Shown piece after piece: positions 34,459 through 46,709 of a DNA stretch of 64,000 nt. The DNA is from Amoeboaphelidium protococcarum (lineage: Eukaryota > Aphelidiomycota > Aphelidea). Under the pieces are notes generated by a model. That model was given only the letters and a program-made list of their open reading frames with translations, was not told the DNA's origin and ran no database searches. Within the stretch, counting starts at the first letter, position 1. Every line of letters begins with the position of its first letter. Location: the NCBI GenBank assembly GCA_023515745.1, contig JALECJ010000257.1:2048687-2112686 (forward strand). Reading direction: 5' to 3'. The translations under genes were made by a program, and so were the position numbers.

Positions 34459-35289
34459 TCATTTAGGTGAAACACGCTGCATCAGATACTCTACTTCAAC
34501 CTCTTTCGTAAGTGGAATGATGATATTCTTGTAAATCTCCACCACTGTATCTTCATTGATTTTCTCAGACCCGAAAGACGAGAAATCTTGACCATACACA
34601 GATGCCTTCTCGCGGACTCTTTCCAACAATTTCTCCTCCACCTACAATTACAATTCAATATCAAATTAAGAAAACATTTACCACTAACCAGATTTACCAG
34701 AGATGTTTACCTTTTCATTTGTCAAAAGACGGTATATAGAATCCTAATCATCGCGGTCGATAAGACGTTAATATTCAGTGGGATTATCGCGATACTTGGA
34801 TTCAGCTATATGTTTACCATAATGAATACGCTTTGACAATGCCTACAGACACTCTACATCGCGAGTCGCGCTAGATCCGTAATGACCATCATCCTACTCC
34901 CGGCTAATAGAAGGCACAACGTACTGCACATACGCCTAGTAGATCTAATCATTGACATTAACTCGCGTTTGAGATTCATGCAGCAGAGATTAAACTTATA
35001 AAGGCGGCAGTATAGGAGCCGGCAGTTGCGTATGAGGAGTAAATGGATGTTCATCTGTGTATCTTCTCACTTTAGCGTGTACACATTCCAGCTCATATAA
35101 TAAATACTATATGAAGCATGGCTGAAAGTTCTCGGATATTTTAGGTAGATTTTTGAAATTCTCGTTAGCAGACTCGTAGATGCAACGATTATGCGCAAAC
35201 TAGGCTCTCTCTATCAATGCAAATATTATCGTGTCTTCCAGTCGCACCAATATCTTTCGCAGCTCATCCAAGTCTAGTTCTGATTACAT
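34459..35289 (-). CDS. ARO7: Chorismate mutase, AroQ eukaryotic type
   Basis: 253 residues from two exons, 35289-34711 and 34641-34459, with a 69 nt intron ending TGTAG. It converts chorismate to prephenate for Phe and Tyr synthesis. Signature segments are [20 protein letters not shown] near the start, [12 protein letters not shown], and the conserved C-terminus [16 protein letters not shown]. Length matches yeast Aro7 (256). The start is the only ATG before the helix ([12 protein letters not shown]); open sequence continues upstream without ATG to a TGA near 35450. It diverges from the NmrA-like gene across a 191 bp shared promoter. The enzyme implies the organism makes aromatic amino acids. 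Confidence 0.92.
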
Positions 35290-35480
35290 AATCAACTAAG
35301 GCGCAGACTCTGACGATGATGTGATTATTGTCTATAGCTGTCCAATTTGAGGCGACTCCTAATCTTGAGCTTACGTAATCAAATGAACGACTTCAATCTA
35401 CACAGTAATGTTCTTTGTTTCTTCATACAGATGAAATAATCATACAATTAATAATAAAAACTATACGATATATATAATCA

Positions 35481-36383
35481 ATGGTGGCACAAGAGAATAA
35501 CTATGAAGCTGTTGCTGTTGCAGGGGCGTCAGGTAACTTGGGATCTTACTTCACTGATGAGCTGTTGAAGAATGAATTTTCTGTTACTGTTTTGGTGAGC
35601 GAATCGAGCAAGAATGATCCGTTGAAAAGCAAACGTTACAGCGATTGGGAACAGAAGGGCGCCAAGGTAGTGGTAGTGGATTACTAGAATGTAGAATCGC
35701 TGGAATCTGCTCTGAAAGGAATTGCTGTGGTTGTCTCAGCTCTCAGTGGTCCTGGACTGCAGTGGCAGCAGTATTTGGTGAAGGCTGCAAAGAAGGCCAA
35801 CGTCAAACGCGTCATCCCTTCCGAGTATGGCATTGACACTGAGGCTCATCAGAAGCAAATTCCTTTACTGGCGTCTAAGCCTCAGTTGGTCAACACTATC
35901 AAAGAACTCGGTTTAGAGTATACTGTATTTTACACTGGTATGTTTATTGATACCACGTTCTGGGACTGGTTCAGTTGGCATCCTTTTGAGCATAAGGCGA
36001 CCATAGTGGGTAAAGGTGATACCAAATGTAGCTTCACTATGCGCTCTGATATTGCTAAAGCTGTGGTATAATCACTACTGCATCCTGAAAAGTATAAGAA
36101 TAAGACTGTCCATCTTGTTGGAGATCAAATGACGCTAAACGAAGTTGTGACAATCTTTGAGAAGGCCTCTCTCAAGAAGTGGGATGTTGACAACAAATCA
36201 GTGGCTGAAGCTGAAACGGAGATTAAGAATGCAGCTGACAAGTTATCAGTGTTCCCACAGTATCTGCAGTTAGCCATTGAGAACGGGTGGGCTCAGTTAA
36301 GTAACAATCAGTTGCCTTAGCTAGTGAGCAATCCAATCTCCATTGAAGAGTTTGCTAAGCAGCTGTATGCGTTGAAGAAATGA
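35481..36383 (+). CDS. NmrA-like/isoflavone-reductase family oxidoreductase
   Basis: 300 residues. An N-terminal Rossmann fold has the dinucleotide motif VAGASGNLGSYF (GxxGxxG) at about residues 13-24, followed by the family motif VKRVIPSEYGIDT near 118 and a substrate-binding C-terminal half (GMFIDTTFWDWFSWHPF). Atypical SDRs of this type are NADP-dependent reductases of small aromatics or redox sensors such as NmrA; the exact substrate is unknown. Several Gln are TAA or TAG. Single exon with TGA 36381-36383. Confidence 0.85.
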
Positions 36384-36527
36384 GAGCTATAAAACGCGTG
36401 ATTCGAACCTGAAATGACTAATAAATACAAGCAATGCAATCATTAAATTTTCCGACCGTGTATCATAAATCATCTCTTTTCACAATTATTGATAACACAC
36501 TACAACTAGATAACAACTGGAAACATC

Positions 36528-36872
36528 ATGAAAGTTGTGGCTGATATAGCATTGTACTCAGGTGGAACTCACGAAGTTGATCCATTACATGAAACCAAAC
36601 GCTTCCTGGACGATCAAGAGATGATTTATAACTGCCACGCGTTGGGTGTGGAGGTTGAGTCTACCGTTGAGTAGCTGATGGTGATTCTGGAGAAGTTGCA
36701 TGAGCACTTGCACAGCAAAAGCCCGAGATTGACCAGTGCGGTAAAGATCTTGTATCAAGCTGATGGAGAGGCGAGTATCAAGAATTGCGTGTCCAGAATC
36801 ATGGGAGAGGCAAATCCTGAACTGCCCACATTGAAGGTGCCTGAATCCACGTAAGAGACTGGCGAGAAGTGA
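36528..36872 (+). CDS. UPF0045/thiamine-binding-like protein (Ecm15/MTH1187 fold)
   Basis: 114 residues. It starts MKVVADIALYSGGTHEVDPL, followed by VEVESTVEQLMVILEKLHEH and PRLTSAVKILYQADG, matching the ferredoxin-like UPF0045 pattern (VADISLYPLGT, later EVM..V...HE......PR..T.IKI). Yeast Ecm15 and archaeal MTH1187 are the usual examples; some bind thiamine. The match is by motif order from memory. Short gene, single exon, between the NmrA-like gene and the Mis14-like gene. Confidence 0.58.
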
Positions 36873-37114
36873 ATTTTTTATAGTAATGGTAAAAAGATGG
36901 ATTAATTGCTGTGAATATGACAGAACCTGCTGAATATGTTTAATATATGAATGGCTCAATAACGGACGCGTTGCAGTGTTTCGTTTCAACACTTTTCATC
37001 AAATTTCTTTTCTATTTACCACGCACTGCTATCACCAATTTTGTACAATATATTCAGGAATTGATATAGTAAGTAGCATTAAATCCTTACCTATTACAAT
37101 CCTGCTTATAAGAA

Positions 37115-37834
37115 ATGACACTCATTGACTTGAATTCTAAGCAAGATTTGTATTTTGTGTTGAACAATGTCAAGAAACGTATGTAATAGAGTGTGAATTA
37201 GCACAGTTTATCAGGAGAGTCTTTGGTCCATTTGGAGTAGGCACTGAAAGATCTAATGACAATGGTCAGTCAAAGTTGTTCTATTAATGGGCACAAGTTT
37301 CATGAAGTGTCTGACCAGATAGTAGAGTAGTTTGAGCCTGTTCAGGAAGATTTGAAACAGCAAGTGGAGTCGTTGAAACGAGATTATCAAGAGCTGACAA
37401 TTGCCGGTGCTGTGTAAAGAGAGTAGTTGATAAAGTAATTGGTTGCTCTGCTTGAGAAAGACTTGGCTTCTCAACGATCGCTGCTGCAGGAGAGCACTGA
37501 TGGTGAAAAAGGTGTCGATTCAACCGTTCTACCACAATTCAACTAGAAATTAGTGCAATTGCTCGAGAACTATGGTCAACATTTCACAGATGCTGCCCAG
37601 AAATTGGATGATGATAACGAAATTACCAGGCCTAAATTGGAAAGATATCATAATTTCATTCAAGAAGAGATTATTGATGAGTAACAATACCTTGAACACG
37701 TTGTTAGAATTGTCAAGGGCTTGTAAGAGCAAGTTAATCGAGAACGTATTCCTACTAAAGCACCCGTTGAAGATCAATATTCCACGTTTGAAATGAAATT
37801 AATGGCCAGGCTCGAGAATGAACTTTTATCATGA
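37115..37834 (+). CDS. Coiled-coil protein, possibly Mis14/Nsl1 kinetochore subunit
   Basis: 239 residues, mainly helical: FEPVQEDLKQQVESLKRDYQELT at about 82-105 and a second helix region 180-215. The segment resembles the Mis14/Nsl1 family pattern in which an FE..L...V..LR...E.LT helix follows the N-terminal head; that is a weak resemblance. Mis14/Nsl1 belongs to the MIND complex linking Ndc80 to centromeric chromatin. No other domain is seen. A generic coiled-coil protein is the main alternative. Single exon, many TAR Gln codons, TGA 37832. Confidence 0.42.
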
Positions 37835-37972
37835 TTTTGCTATAATTGATTACGCGTTCTAAATGTTAAGCATATCGTTTATTAGTAGACATTAGCAGAA
37901 CAGACAATTTGACAAGATATACTGGTAGTTCTTTATAAAGCGTCTGCAAAAAATAATTATATTTCCATCATA

Positions 37973-39013
37973 TCAATTTTCAAGCTAATAAGATTCTTGA
38001 GCATCGTAAAACACGTCACATTCCACATGAGCCAAATTGCTGGTCGGAAAAGACGAATTGATCTTATACTGCGGAGTTTCGACAAAATACACAAATGCAC
38101 CACATGATGACAAATACTCGCCGTCAACTTCAACAAATGGCTTGCACGCCCACCAACTCAGCAGTAAATATCTGTACTAATCGCCAAGCTTTCTCGCTCC
38201 TACCAGAATCATTGCGTGTAATCCTAAAATGTCTCGTTGCGGTCTGGGTCCAATATGTTCAGACAATTAAGACTCAAACTCATAGTCTACTTGGAAGCAA
38301 GACACTAGACCAGGACCAAACGAACGCAAACAAGACTCCATCTCATCACCGGCATCTCTGGGATGAAGCTTAGGAACAGGTGGTGACAAGATGTGTCTTA
38401 AAAATGCTACGCTAGATCCACCTTAACCTTGCCATATGCGCTGCTACAAATCCTCAGCACTCATGCACTTTTTCATATAGGTTGCCATATCCAACATTTT
38501 TACGCGCTCCGAGGACTGCAATGCCACCAAGTAATGTTGCATAATGACGGGAGCATGCATATGGCAAAGGCCAGAGAGCTAAACTCTTTCAGCATATACT
38601 TGAGGTTTGTCTCTATAACGCGCATCATCACGAAACGACACAAAGCTTTTGCCAGCGCCCCATTGAGGATTTAATCTGACAAATCGGTCAAACTAGTTTT
38701 CAGACTTGGGAATCGATTCCTTTCCACCCTCACACTTTAGCACAATACTCGACAAACGCTCCTTACAACGGGCCAGATACTTTTACTTTATCTCGCTGAA
38801 AAGGTCATTGGTAGGATTCAGCAATTCATCAAATGATCTTTATCTGTCAATTGGATCTAGGTCCTTCATAATTCCCTTCGCATACAGAAAAACGCGCAAT
38901 GGATCATTCATATCACATTCTGATACGCCATCGATACGCATTAAGTCCGATGCTATTGTAATATCAAGATCTTGTAATTGCCAAGAGACACGGCGTGATT
39001 CTAGTTCGTCCAT
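37973..39013 (-). CDS. Papain-like fold protein, putative cysteine peptidase
   Basis: 346 residues. A Cys-His pair is arranged as in papain-like enzymes: QLSGLCHMHAPVIMQHYLV near residue 165 (Gln then Cys), and GLHAMILVGARKLGDQYRYL followed by LLSWW near 265-290, the usual His and Asn/Trp region. The conserved-looking tail KPFVEVDGEYLSSCGAFVYF follows. N-terminal 100 residues are helical with no domain named. I believe similar orphans occur in choanoflagellates and other protists, but cannot confirm. Activity is therefore inference. Single exon, ATG 39013, TGA 37973-37975. Confidence 0.5.
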
Positions 39014-39422
39014 TTTTAGTATAACGGTTACCCCAAAAAATCGATGGGAATTTAATAACTAAACCTAATTTGAAAACAGATTACGACTACATTCAAACTT
39101 AAAAAGACACTCAATAGCCCAAAAACGTACGACGCCATTAACACTTACAGAGTGAAAGAGAGAACTGTAAGCACATCGAAGGCACGCGCTCGAGTGGAAT
39201 TTTCTCGCGCTTTTACCTTTTCGCGTCTTTTCTCGCGCTTAAACATCGTCCATTCTTTTGTAACGATAATCAAGTGCAAAATGTAAAAGTTACTACGTTT
39301 GCTGCTGGTATTGCTTGCTCTACTCTTCAATACAGCGGTGTCTACATCATCGTCTAAGGTGTAAGTGAATGCGAGGTAAGGATTGTCTAGAAATGTGACT
39401 TATGACCACCGAGCTTTGAAAA
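39014..39422. other. Intergenic with CG-rich block
   Basis: Between the start of the papain-like gene and the end of CDC45, both on the minus strand. A locally CG-rich block near 39180-39245 (repeated TCTCGCGCTT-like words) is probably the upstream regulatory region of the papain-like gene. No gene supported. Confidence 0.45.
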
Positions 39423-41359
39423 TCAATGGTAAACGTCAGATGCTGATGCTGGCAACTATTCATTTTCAGGCTTCTCGATCTCGACCGAGTCACCATCGAA
39501 CGAGTCTTTTGACGCGGAGATTTTCAAAATTTGGATAGTTTAGTTAAATGCCACATCGAATCGCCTACAACAGAATTATACATGAATGATATTATTTAAG
39601 GTTAGTACATAAATTCTTACAATCTATCCTTAGGAGTTTTTGACTAACACTCAACCTGCGGCACAGATATGCCAACCACGAGATAGCGCTACATTTTCTC
39701 ATTCCAACAGCAAATTACAAGAGGTGTGATCGTTTTGACAGTCTCTCTCATTGCAGATATTAAAGTCAGGCCAAGTTGGCGGATAGCATAAACATTTCTA
39801 AACAGAGACAAATCATTAGGAATACTTTCATGCAGATGCTATGGGAATAGAGTAGAGAACTGATTTTCGTGTAGAACGCAGAGTCTGAAACTTCTAAGCG
39901 TTTTCACGGCTTTCTCTTCGATCACCGATATGGCCATACTTGTTATCAGCTGGTTGAAGCTCTTGGCCATCTCGACGCCATGCATTAATAACTTGGAATT
40001 GCTCAGAGCATCGAAAGCCATAAATGAACCACGCTTAACATCAGATTAGCCATACTGTAACAGCGAGTTTAAAGCCTCAACTTCATCAACCGCACTGATT
40101 ACAAATTTATAGCCAAATCGCTTCACAAATGATGAAAACCACATATCGAGAATACCAAACGCAGCAGCCTTTTCCTCAAGTCTATCTTCTAGTTCTTGCA
40201 ATGATATGCCACTAAAGCCAGTTCCCCAGTGACTATTAACTTCAGCCTTCGATAGTCCTAAAGACACAATATAGTTATCAAGTTTACTTCGACCTCTCTC
40301 TTTCCATAATGCAAACTTGGCCATGAACATTGGAGTTGTTACCATAGACATAAACAGGCTCTAATAACGGTACAGCCTCAAGACTGAATTCTTGCGTTTA
40401 TAGTAAATAGTTTAGTCATCAGCGTTCAAAGCAGAGGGATCCACTAACGCGCCAGACGAATATTCTTGTGTAGAATTAGAGTTCAGCCTAGACACTTCGT
40501 CTTTCAGGAGAGTAGCAACAGTGTTGTATCCATCTCCAATGGAAGCAGCATTGTGCACTATTGAATTAAAGTAGAAAGCAGTCGAACCAACTATAGCTGT
40601 CCATAAAGACGTATTATTGTTCTTGTTCATCTGAGACGCCATTTCGTACATGATCATCGATACAGGCTTCTGATTCAGTTCGCCATCTACATCTTCCGAG
40701 GGGAAGTAATAGTCATCCAGCAATCCAGCAGCATGTTTCCATTCAAGCTACTTTTCTTACTTGGCCTCATAATTATCATCATCTACATCCGACTGATTGT
40801 CATCTTCGCCCCTACTGCCCGCATGACTGCTCTCCTCACCCCCATCACCATCAGTCCGTTGAATGAGATCATACGCGTCTTTCACTTGTTTCAGCTCCGT
40901 TTCAAAAAGGCCGACGCTTTCGTCAAGAACTATCACGTCGTCAGTGGAGAATAAATTATCCAGATTCATTGGGCGGTGAGTATCTGCAATAAAGATGGTA
41001 AATTTGCACTACTCCTAGTCCTAACTATCATCCTACACTATATTGCTATTGATGGGCAGAAATTATGCAATATCGATAGTTGCACCAAAACCAACGAGGA
41101 ATATGCAGACGGCAGCAACGTTCTCAGAAAGTGGGCACAGCACAGAATCACACAACTTGCTAAATTCTTTGATCCCATCAACATAGACTACTTTGAATGA
41201 TAGCAAATCCGCAACAAGCATATCAGTAAGAATATTTGTACCGCACACAGAATCAACATCTGCATGTGATACAATGTACAGAGCAGTGTTGGCATTGGAC
41301 CTGATAAATTGCTTGATATGGTTATAAGCTAAATTGAATTCTTGCTCTTATAAGAACAT
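39423..41359 (-). CDS. CDC45: DNA replication factor CDC45
   Basis: 626 residues from exons 41359-39621 and 39564-39423. The 56 nt intron (39565-39620) runs GTAAGA to TTGTAG with a perfect TACTAAC branch site. CDC45 is the DHH-fold subunit of the CMG replicative helicase. Seen: ALYIVSHADVDSVCGTNIL near residue 30 (DHH-like core), FIADTHRPMNLDN, an acidic linker near 180-200, MAKFALWKERGRSKLDNYIV with SLGLSKAEV, and VKRFGYKFVISAVDEVEALN. Without splicing the frame would end early at KLSKF; with it the C-terminus is RLRFDVAFNQTIQILKIS. TGA 39423-39425. The upstream region has CCGCGTC and TCGCGTT words, possible S-phase control sites. Confidence 0.93.
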
Positions 41360-41821
41360 TTTGCGTATACAGATTGATGAAGTTTACTGGATGCAATCGA
41401 AGAATTAAATACAAAGCACCGTCCTGAAACCGCGTCACCTAAAGAAGTTCTTTTCGCGTTTCATCTGTAGAAACGACGATTCCTCAGATGAAACGAAAGT
41501 TCAGTGAGTGTACTGTATATCGGCATCTGTCTTGACTTTAGAAACGACCGTTTAAATAGTCTATTCACAAGAATCTGAGTGAATCTGCGCGATCGTTTCT
41601 TTCTTTCAGAGTGACGAATATTTGTTTGAGATCTTTTCGGTGGCAATCTGAGTAATAAACATCATCATCCAAACTTATCTTGATTGATTGCTCTCCTGAA
41701 TTTTGTTTTTGTGGCTGTTGTAAATATAGCTTTATAATTACACACTGGTTTGAAACTCTTTCTTTATCCACAATTAATACATTTCATTGTGAACTTAAAG
41801 TAAAAAGTGAAAGTTGAAAGC
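41360..41821. other. Divergent promoter region
   Basis: Between CDC45 (minus) and the GH5 gene (plus). Near 41428-41460 are CCGCGTCAC and TTTCGCGTTTC, which resemble E2F/MCB-type sites expected for a replication gene. A repeated word GAAACGA(C/T) occurs four times within 41465-41600. No gene supported. Confidence 0.45.
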
Positions 41822-44455
41822 ATGCCTTAATCGACGCAAAATGATGTAAAATAATAATTGCCTGGCAATGCGTTATTCATTGATGGAAAGTATTTCAAAG
41901 ATGGTGCTGGGAGAGTTATCAATTTGAGAGGTGTGAATCTATCTGGCTCAGCTAAATTGCCAACCTACCCAATGGTGGCATCCACCACTCATGGCCGGCC
42001 GTCGTAGGAATTGGATTTTGGCTCAATGGAAGCTTCTTGGTTTGATCACCGCAGTGTCTCATTCGTGGGGCGTCCCTTCCCGTTGGATGAAGCTTATGAG
42101 CATCTGACGCGCCTGAAGAGCTGGGGCTTCAATTTCTTGAGATTTTGTATTACCTGGGAGGCTATCGAGCATGCAGGCCCAGGTCAGTTTGATGAAGATT
42201 ATATTGCATATCTGATTCAAGTACTACAGATCATCAAGTCCATTGGCGGTATCAAAGTGTTCATCGACCCACATCAGGATTGCTGGAGTAGATTTACTGG
42301 TGGAAGCGGCGCTCCTATTTGGACTTTGGAGTTGGTTGGGTTTGATTTACGTGTGCTAACTGATGATAGTGTTGGATGTGCTATCGTTCATAACACTTGG
42401 AAGCCTCGTAGCGGTGAAGATCTTGAAAAGTATCCCAAGATGATATGGCCAACTAATTATCAAAAGTTGGGATGCTTTACCATGTTCACACTCTTCTTTG
42501 GTGGTAATCAGTTTCTGCCTCGCTGCTTTGTGTTGAAGAATGCCGCAGATTCTAATCTTGACCGCATGATTATACTGACACCTGAGCAGTACATCAAGTA
42601 TAAGAACTAATCTCCATTTGAGTACGCGTATGAGTAACTGGAGCCGGTTCAGGATTATTTACAGCGACATTATATGGAGAGCATCTGTCATTTAATTAGG
42701 CGTATTAGAGAATCTGCTGGAGATTTACTTGACTCTATCGTAGTTGGTTATGATACGTTAAATGAGCCGTCGCCTGGACTTATTGGCCATGACACTTTGA
42801 AGTCAATCCCGTAGAGTATTGATTTGAAGAGTGGATGTGCTCCGACATTTCTGTAAAGTATGCTAGTAGGATAAGGTTTGTCCATCAAAGTTGACTACTA
42901 TAAATTTGGCGCATTAGGGCCGCGAAAGGTTGGTAAAGTTGTGTTGAATCCAAAGTAGCTGCGTGTATGGAAAGGTGGATTCCAATGTCCGTACGAAGCT
43001 CATGGAGTATACGATCTTGCCACCCAGAGTGTAATTGATGATCAGTATTTCTATAAAGTTAATGGCAAGACGGTGGATGCAGTTGATCAGTTCTGGTTTC
43101 CATTTACTAAGGCTTTTATTCGAAAAGTTCGCGCAGAGCATCAGAATGCCATTATATTTTTCGAGCCTCCAGTTATGGAAAATCCTCCGCATTGGAAAAA
43201 GGAACTGGACACTCTTCATCATCGACTTGTATTTGCGCCTCACTGGTATGATGGCATAACTCTTATGAATAAATCATTTTCCAAGTGGTGGACTGTAGAT
43301 TATGTCGGCTTTAAGCGTAACAAATACGCTACAATCCTAAATTCGATCAGCCTCGGATTTAATGGTGTGAAAAATAACTTTGCAGGTCAGCTGAGGACTA
43401 TCACCGGTGATGGTGTGGAGCGTTTGGGTGAAGTTCCGACTTTGATTGGTGAAATTGGTATTCCCTTCGATATGGATAATAAAAATGCATACAAACGCAG
43501 AAGAAATGAAACTACATAACGCGCATCTAAGTTGCCTTTGATTTAGTCGTTTATGGACTGTTGGAAGCCGAAAAATGTGTATCAAAAGCAGCGTAATGCT
43601 CTTGATGCCAACATGTTCGGACTTGAGAAGAATTTACTAAACTTTACCCTGTGGAATTACTGTTCATCGAATTGTCACAAGTGGGGCGATTAGTGGAATG
43701 GAGAAGATCTATCCTTATGGTCCAAAGATGACTACTTTTACGACAATGCGGCTGAGAAGTTGAAGAGAATTGACTCTTAGGCTGTAGATGCGGATTCTGC
43801 TTATGTGTCTCTAAAGTCTGAAGATTCGCAATTGGGAAGAGAACACACCTCTTTTCAAATTGCTCCTATCTCTAGAGGACGTGAACGATGCGCAACATCG
43901 CCTGTAAAATTACCGAGTGAAGAGCATCCATCTTCAGAGTTGAACAAAGGTGCTAGAGCACTTGATGCATTTCTTCGACCATACGCGAGAAAAGTGTGCG
44001 GCATCCCTACCAGCTAGTCTTTTGATAGCTAGTCTTCTGAGAAGTCGTTCCGTTTATAGTTTGTTAGCCAATCCACTGGCGACGTCAGCAAGAATCAATA
44101 ACAGGCAGCTACTGAAGTATTTGTTCCACTGCATCAATATGGTGTGCCTATCGACTTTCTGGTTGCACAAGTCGCTGCAGATCGCAAGTCGCCGCCTTTC
44201 ACTCCGACTCAGGCATAAGGAAATTAGTTTAAAGTGAATTCGGTGGATTAACTTTTGGCTTTAGTAGAAATGGATTAGCCCATGTTTGTGGTAGAAGTAT
44301 CTAGTGGTAGTTGGTCGTATTGCTTCCAATAGCAGATAGTATCGTTTGTTCATGATGGCACAGTGCCCCATGGTAATCAGGCAATTACAATTAAACGTCT
44401 GTCAAAGCGATAGGCTAAGCAGTTGGTTCTAAGCGCGTTAAATGTTTTTGATTGA
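41822..44455 (+). CDS. GH5_12 steryl-beta-glucosidase/glucocerebrosidase (EGCrP-like)
   Basis: 877 residues. A cellulase-fold TIM barrel: RFCITWEAIEHAGPGQFDED near residue 105, FIDPHQDCWSRFTGGSGAP near 145, acid/base Glu in DTLNEPSPG (about 315) and nucleophile Glu in LIGEIGIPFDMD (about 544). This order, the long insertions and C-terminal beta domain fit fungal EGCrP1/EGCrP2, which cleave glucosylceramide or steryl glucosides in the cytosol or vacuole. No signal peptide is seen. A 140-residue Ser/Gln-rich insert lies before the final strand domain. Single exon, TGA 44453-44455. The next gene is a steryl-ester-lipase relative. Confidence 0.88.
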
Positions 44456-44855
44456 TTGAATCTCTGAATAGACTTTTTCATAAAACGATAATGCAGCGCT
44501 TTAATAAGTACTTTCCCTTTATGATAAATGTATGGACAATGATGTTCATGACATCGCGTCCTTAATTGATGGCGTGAGAAGCAAATGGACCAAGTATTGT
44601 TTTCATGTCAACATTATCATAAAATTATTTTTTTGTCCGGTCAACTATTTAAAGTCCATTTAACTAAATAAAGTCAAGTAATAATGAATAATCTATGCGC
44701 ATATAAAAGCCAAAACTGACCAGTGCATTAGATCGTTGGGAAGACCTTAAATTGAGCTGAAACTTCATCGCGCCGGGTGTGCGTCACCAAGGGGACGACT
44801 GATCGAGCAGTGCCACACATTGACTGACTAGTGATCAACTCTACTCATCTGTCAT
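44456..44855. other. Intergenic
   Basis: Upstream of the lipase gene; AT rich, with a GC-rich patch near 44755-44810 containing GAGCTGAAACTT and CGCGCCGG. No gene supported. Confidence 0.45.
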
Positions 44856-46625
44856 ATGATTAGAGACTTTACGATAATTCTGGTGTCAACTAAAATGATT
44901 ATGAATAAAGCATTGGATCTTTATGAGAATATATTACCGGAAGTGGTTAAAAGATTTGTCTCATTTTGCGTAACCTCTCTCATGCTGGCATGGGTGATGG
45001 TGTTGGCATTGTTTAACACGGAGAAGAGACAGATGAACCTCATCTCCTGCGTTCTATCTCCATTTACTGCTGTAAAAGCATCTATTTAGTGGATCCTACG
45101 AGAAGTCTTTAATTTCAGAGATGAACATGATATAAGATCTATGAGAGTGTATGATTATTGCAAGCTGAATGGATACCGATGTCAAGATTATATCGTAACC
45201 ACGGATGATGGTTATTAGATACTTCTCCATCGCATCTCCCCGCCTTTGACTAAAAATGGCAGACGCACATCAGGTGGTGATCAGCAATCTTATTATCGGC
45301 GTTCATCTGCGGATAGTGGTAAACATTTATCAGATCGTAAGTATCCAGTTCTTCTGATGCATGGGCTTTTACAGTCAGCTGGCGTGTTTGTTACCAACGG
45401 TAAGCGAAGTTTGGCTTTCTACTTGGTCGATCAAGGATTTGACGTGTGGCTTGGTAATAATCGCGGCGTGGATTTGAGCAATAAATTCACCAAGAGTCCT
45501 GTGATAGTTTACAATTCCAATGTTGCTAAAGTTAAATCTTATTCAGATAGTGATTATTGGTAGTACACGATGGATGATCTGGCATGCTTTGATCTGCCGG
45601 CAACGGTAGATTTCGTACTGGCTTAAAGTAGTAACAGTGCCGACAAGTTGCATTTTATTGGGCATAGTCAGGGTAATGCACAGGCGTATATTGCACTTAG
45701 CTCAAAGTTCATACCCAAGTCTAAATTTGCCTCTTTTACCGCCATGGCCCCTGCTGCATTTATCGGTCCATTGGTCAAATAATGGCCTCTTTGTCTACTG
45801 ATTGACGTTGCTAGTGATCCGTAGGATACACGTCTATTTCGATTCTTCTTCCGTGATGGTATGTTCATGCCTCTGTTCTGCTTTGTACAGGATATCCTCA
45901 ATGCTAGCTTATTTACCAAGTTTAGTTACGCCATGTTTTCGTTTTTGTTCAACTGGAACGATGATATGTGGGCTGGCGGATAACATATAGGCACTTCAGC
46001 AAATGGTTCATCTTAAAATCAAGGGAATATGAAAAGTGTCTGGAAGCATGGCCATTTTCAATTCACACCTAGAAATGTTGGCTCTAGATTAATATTGCAT
46101 TGGGGATAGTGCGCTAGTCGTGGTCGATTATCTCCATTTTAGAATGGTGCAGATCTGGCTGGTCTTAATTCTGGTAGTCGCCCGCGTATAGATAGTCTTG
46201 ACATTGATCAATTGACCAAGTACGGTGTTTTGTCCTTTTCTGATAGCGTAAATGCTGCTGGATCTCAATCTAGCTTGGATGATTTGAGTAATGCTGATGT
46301 CATGTCGGTGTCATCTACTATAAGAACTTCCGGCAAGTTCGCTTCTAGATCTTACGATGTGGGGAGACTATATGATGTACCGATGCTTCTGTTCTGGGGT
46401 GCCAAAGATTATCTGGTTAACGCGAATCCTCTAATAAAGTATTTGAGTAACGGTGCTCGAAAGGCATTTAGAAGAAAGTTGACCGCGTCCACTGAGCCCA
46501 ATATTTTATATCAGTCGTGTATTGATAATTACGAACATATGGACTTTATGTGGGCCCACAATGCAGAGCAGACTGTATGGTAGCCGATAGTGTAATGTCT
46601 GACAAAGTTGGAAAATTAACAGTGA
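44856..46625 (+). CDS. Acid-lipase/steryl ester hydrolase, Tgl1-like
   Basis: 589 residues. An N-terminal membrane segment (VSFCVTSLMLAWVMVLALF, about 36-54) is followed by the AB-hydrolase-associated lipase region (VYDYCKLNGYRCQDYIVTTD). The catalytic domain has LLMHGLLQSAGVFVTN, the conserved VWLGNNRGVDLS, and nucleophile Ser271 in FIGHSQGN; the terminal His motif is YEHMDFMWA. Yeast Tgl1 and Yeh1/2 hydrolyse steryl esters on lipid droplets or the plasma membrane with the same membrane anchor. A Ser/Gly insert near 340-400 is extra. TGA 46623-46625. Confidence 0.88.
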
Positions 46626-46709
46626 TTTTAGATGCAAATATGAATAACATTTATTGTTTCGATTTTAGAAATTTAAAGCTTAGTTACTAAATATTTAAAT
46701 GCAGAAGTA

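Noticed and set aside
36393-36408. tRNA-like B-box (GGTTCGAATC on the minus strand)
   Set aside because: No A-box or acceptor stem at the right distance; no cloverleaf can be drawn.
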